A stretch of 64,000 nucleotides of DNA from Istiophorus platypterus (taxonomy: Eukaryota; Chordata; Actinopteri; Istiophoriformes; Istiophoridae), in the NCBI GenBank assembly GCA_016859345.1, contig CM029131.1:11879378-11943377 (forward strand), in the 5' to 3' direction. This document shows, piece by piece, positions 59,961 to 64,000 of this stretch. Below the pieces are notes generated by a model. The model was not told the origin of the DNA and did no database searches. It worked only from the letters and a program-made list of their open reading frames with translations. The stretch's first letter is position 1, and each line of letters begins with the position of its first letter. Made by a program: the position numbers and the translations under genes.

Positions 59961-61565
59961 TGAAACAAGACATCTGTCATGTAATTCTGTCCATCTTCTG
60001 GCCTAAATTTCCCCTGGGACATGATCTTCAACATCGCTGAAGAGTTTGGAGACAGGACTCGGGCTCGTGTCCCACTTCACCTGCAGATTGCTTCCATCTA
60101 GTGGTGGGTTTCTGCAGTCAACACCGGCCTGGACAAGGAGTACAAAGACCCTCGTTAGATATAAGCACATAACTTTGAATTATTAAGTTTATTTTTCTGA
60201 CACGAAAGACTTGTTTTCCCGCAAAAGTACGATTTCATCCCCGGTTTTTGGTCACAATCAAACTAAATATGTTTGATAGTCTTTAAATTAAAAAAAAAAT
60301 GGAAAGAATTATTTTTTTCCTCTTCCGCCCTAGAAAAAACTGAACATGCTGTACATATATGCAATAAACATATCTATTAATAACACACAGCATACCAAGC
60401 CATTTATAGGAGGTTGTAAAGTGGAAACAAGCTCCTGTTTGGAAAAAGACCAGAGTCATAAGCTGGGTTTGTCCTAATACGTGTCCTAAAAGACATTTAG
60501 AGATTTTTGCTGAGAACACTTGACTCTCTAGTGTGCTGTTATTTTTCATTCACTTATTAAAATCAAACACTGTTTTCATGCTCATATAAGCCAACTTCTG
60601 TGCAAAAGAGGTTTCTGAACACGGATGGACTTACCTTTGGAAATACAGGATAATTCCAAGTAATATTTTAGATTGGTACCCAGTAGAGCTCAGACCAACA
60701 ACTGTCAAACAACACACACCACACTTTGGGGAAAAAAAATTCAGATTCATAGTAAATGATCCAAACCTGCCCCAGAATTTAATGGGTTCTTCCCTGGGCC
60801 AGGCCCCATCCCTCCACCAAGCTCAGCGCAAATCGGTTCAATACTTCTTTGTGTAATCCTGCTGACAAATGAATAAGCGAGCACGTCGTGTGAAAACACA
60901 GCATTCTTGGCAGAGGTAAAGATCTGACTAAATTTTCACTGCTGAAACTTGCAGTTTGTTACTTTCCTGAATTCTACTTAAGATATGGAAAGTTTAAAAA
61001 TGAATATTTTGTAACCAGACTGATTACTTATTACCCTTTTAGGTAATCTAAACTCCATTGTTTTATACTTAATGAAGTCATAGTGTGTTTCACATGTAAA
61101 ACCTTAATTTTTCCCCACTCTTAATGGTCAAAGATCCTTTTACGTCACTGTAAATTTCAAATAATTTAAAAAATTTCCTGGAAAGGAAGATGTACTTTAC
61201 TATTGATTACAGGAAAAACAGAGATCGTGTTCAATTGGTATAATTTTCTTAACTGATGGAAATTATTTAGGAAAACTAGAGACGTGCAAAAATGTGAAAT
61301 TTCTGTACAGGAAAGAATAAAACATGGTACAAATATATAGTTTCAAGTAAAAGACAAATGATGAATGTTAGGTTTAAACTGATGTTTTCTGTTAAGGAAA
61401 TTTGCATTTTTTTTCCTAAATTAGCACCAAATTTCAAAACTTTTTCTGGAAAATTCCAACCAAATTCCGCCAAAATGACAAACTAGTGGAATTAAATGCT
61501 TCTAACTTTTAACTGCAGTTGTCAGATAAATAGGAATGAAGTAATCTCAGAGAAAAAAAAACCAT
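59961..61565. other. Intergenic, no gene seen
   Basis: AT-rich DNA between the orc4 polyadenylation site and a possible minus-strand transcript end near 61.57 kb. No exon, RNA gene or repeat family was recognised. Confidence 0.6.
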
Positions 61566-64000
61566 CAGCACTCACAATCTAAAAACACATTTATTTACAT
61601 CACGTGGATCTCTTCAGCTGATAAAAACCATGGCCGGCTAACATTAGCCGTGAGTCACAGCGCTGATCAGGGATCAATTTTGTCTCCTCTTTGATAATGT
61701 ATCTAGGGTTTCTGAAGGTTTTCTTCTGATAATACTTTGCCAGGGGAATTTTTTTTTTCTCTTGTCCCCTCACTGGGAGGTCAAAGGTCAGGTCAGGGTA
61801 AGAACCCTGGAGCTGGTTAAACACTCACTCTTACTGAGTAGGATTCTTATGTTGTACTTCCTACCCATTTTCCAGTTTCAAATTCCAGGCCTCAGTTTCT
61901 TGTCCTATTTTCACATTTTGTCAGTAACATAAAACGTAGTCACATGTATCAGGAGTAAAGAAACATTACATTTCCATCATTTTAGACACTGCTTAAAAAA
62001 AACAAACAAACAAAAAAAAAAAACAACCCACTGAAGTTTCGTGACCAAGAAAATGATCAGATCTATCAGTTTCTTCCAGCCTTGAAAACCAGAAACCCTT
62101 TGAGCATCATTACCATCAGAGGTTGCGTTGGCAGATCCTGGATCAGCGATGCAACTCGAGAGCCTCGAGAAATGTAGGGTCAAAAATGCTTGTAGTGTTT
62201 TTGTTTTGTTTTTGTTTTTTTTCATAGAAATTTCAGGCCTTGCAACCAGACTTATCTTGCTGCCAAGACAGTCTTGGTGGCGAGATCATTGGAGTTCAAT
62301 GTTTCCTCTAAAATTCTTACCAACAGTGGGAAAAAGCAGGAGATTGAGATGCGGGAATGAAATACCTGTAGTGGATGATTGTAATATCACATGTGGAGTA
62401 TTGCAACTGCTCCTCAAGAGCTTTAGGGGTTCTTCAATATGCAGCCATCGGGGAATCCAAACAGGTTCCTTGAGGAACGCCCTTGGCTAAACGTTTGTCA
62501 TTCATTACATTTTTTTTGTTCTGCTGATGAACCCTTAAGTGCTTTCTTGCTTTCCTTAAGTACATCAATGAGCCTCTAGCTTTTAGCTAACACAAAGCTC
62601 AACTTAAAGTCATTTTTTCGCATAGTGAAGGACAATTTTTACACAGCCCGGGCCAGACCCCACTGCTGAGTCAAAACACAAGTATAAATGAATGTAGAGG
62701 AAACACTGAAGGTCAACACGCACTTATAAAGATTCAGCTCAGAGTATATAGTTGATACAGGTATTTATGTTCTCATTTCTGTACAGATCCTAGACTGCTT
62801 AAAATAGTGGGGGCAACAAGACACAAATGTTTCACTGGTTGTTTATATGCACAGAAATGTGAGGTGCTGGGCTGGAGGAAGTCAAGATAGAGAAACATAG
62901 AGCCTGCACACCAAGAAACCCATTCATACACCTTTGAATGACAGTGTTCAGATTTAAAATTTATTTGGTCAGAAAAGGTCCGTTTGAGATAGTCCAGTTC
63001 TGAGAGGAACCAAAGAGAAGAAGCTCTTTGATTGGTTTGACAAACTGGCGGACAGGATCGTCTCCAGTCGCCTTGACCAAATGTCTGAGATGTTCACATT
63101 AGGATGCAGTTAAAAGTTTTACAAAATTTTCCTAAAATGTCCTTGATTTTCTCTCAGGTTGGACCCTATGATCAGCATGCTAGTTCACTGCCCGTAGAGC
63201 ATTTACCAGGTCACATCACTAGCAGGTAAACGTACAAACAAGAGGGGGTACGAATGGATCTCCGAGTGTGCCGTGGCACTAGTTTCTACAGCGACAGGGC
63301 ACAATCACACGAAACCAGCCAAACACAAAGCCCTCTAAAGTTACACAGGGCCGGGCTCAATCCATCAAAGTACACACAATACTGGAATCCAGGAGTCTGA
63401 AGAAACATTCATTCTCGGTCATTTGTCCATAGACTGAATAGAAAGAAGCACGTTACAGTTTATATCTTTTCTTTTTGAATTAATGAAAGTATTTCCTGAA
63501 TTACAACCAAACACCCACCCCCAACCCCCCAACAACAACCATAAATCGTGCCAACTCTTCAAAACTTTATTCTGAGTTGCACCTGAGCTCTGATCCCCAA
63601 AACCTCAGGCCTGTAAATTAAAAAATAAATACAACATATCAATATGCAAGGTCACGGATTAAAAAAAAAAATTAAAATGCTACAAGTTATTTGTGTGTGT
63701 ATATTGAAAGTCACTCCTGCAGCTGATCCTACAGAAGTGTAGGGTAGTTTGCGGCACTGGTTGCATATAACTCGCTAGAACTTAGAAAAGCATAGTACTG
63801 AATCCCTGAATGGTATTTGTCGGTTTGGGTCGGTTTCTCAGGCGCAGTTTAAACTCAAACGCTGGCACGTTTTGGGTGTTTTTTGTTTTTTGCTTCTTTT
63901 TTTTTTGTTTGCTGTGGCTGATGGGTTTGTCAACCCTACCAGCCACTTTGGCAGATAACCAACCAACAATTGGCAGCTATTTTTTTCTTTTCTTTTTTTC
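61566..64000 (-). other. Possible 3' UTR of a minus-strand gene beyond the window
   Basis: A minus-strand AATAAA (61595-61590) overlaps a TGTAAATA Pumilio-type element (61599-61592). The remaining sequence is non-coding and moderately AT-rich, like the other 3' UTRs here. In mammals ACVR2A lies beyond ORC4 in the orientation that would put its 3' UTR here. No ACVR2A coding exon is in the window, so this is synteny-based inference. Confidence 0.3.

Noticed and set aside
62128..62490. 120-codon plus-strand frame
   Set aside because: No recognised domain, low-complexity Phe/Leu stretch, no splice or promoter context.
1..64000. CRISPR arrays, operons, phage or viral genes
   Set aside because: The tandem repeats are simple microsatellites or the tRNA-like array, and all recognised genes are spliced vertebrate genes.

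Overview
The window is vertebrate nuclear DNA, most probably from a ray-finned (teleost) fish. It holds three intron-rich genes with GT-AG splice sites, many CA/TG microsatellites, and introns much shorter than those of the mammalian orthologues. I rebuilt the genes by hand from splice sites, reading frame and remembered family sequence. In all three, exon phases close without a break and the protein lengths match the family: 956 aa for the kinesin, 1454 aa for the MBD protein and 434 aa for the ORC subunit. Gene order and orientation match the mammalian ORC4-MBD5-(EPC2)-KIF5C segment, except that no EPC2 exons are visible.

Layout. (1) About 1-3547, minus: 3' untranslated sequence of kif5c, including a last exon joined by an intron just after the stop codon. 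(2) 3776-19091, minus: kif5c, a kinesin-1 heavy chain in 25 coding exons, with a GC-rich promoter/5' UTR from about 19092 to 19900. (3) About 20.3-25.4 kb, minus: long AT-rich 3' UTR of mbd5. (4) 25441-41743, minus: mbd5 coding exons (MBD at the N-terminus, PWWP-like segment near the C-terminus). The 5' non-coding part reaches a CpG-rich promoter near 50.6-50.8 kb with an NRF1-type site. (5) 50.8-55.2 kb: intergenic DNA with a homeodomain-motif-rich block near 53.1-53.3 kb. (6) 55.3-59.95 kb, plus: orc4, an origin recognition complex AAA+ subunit in 13 coding exons with a polyadenylation signal at 59932. (7) 60-64 kb: no coding exon seen; the right part may be the 3' UTR of a minus-strand gene beyond the window (ACVR2A is the synteny expectation).

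The genes do not form a pathway: a microtubule motor for axonal transport, a chromatin factor, and a DNA replication licensing subunit. The most unusual non-genic structure is a tandem array of degenerate tRNA-like units with a period near 140 bp in kif5c intron 21 (4860-5660), followed at once by two strong hairpins. Other points of interest are in splicing: a GC-AG first intron, a 5' splice site inside a near-perfect inverted repeat, a 40-unit TG tract used as an acceptor region, tandem donor and acceptor sites, and a 3' UTR intron. I see no CRISPR, phage, viral or intact mobile element. I cannot name a new biological system here with confidence.
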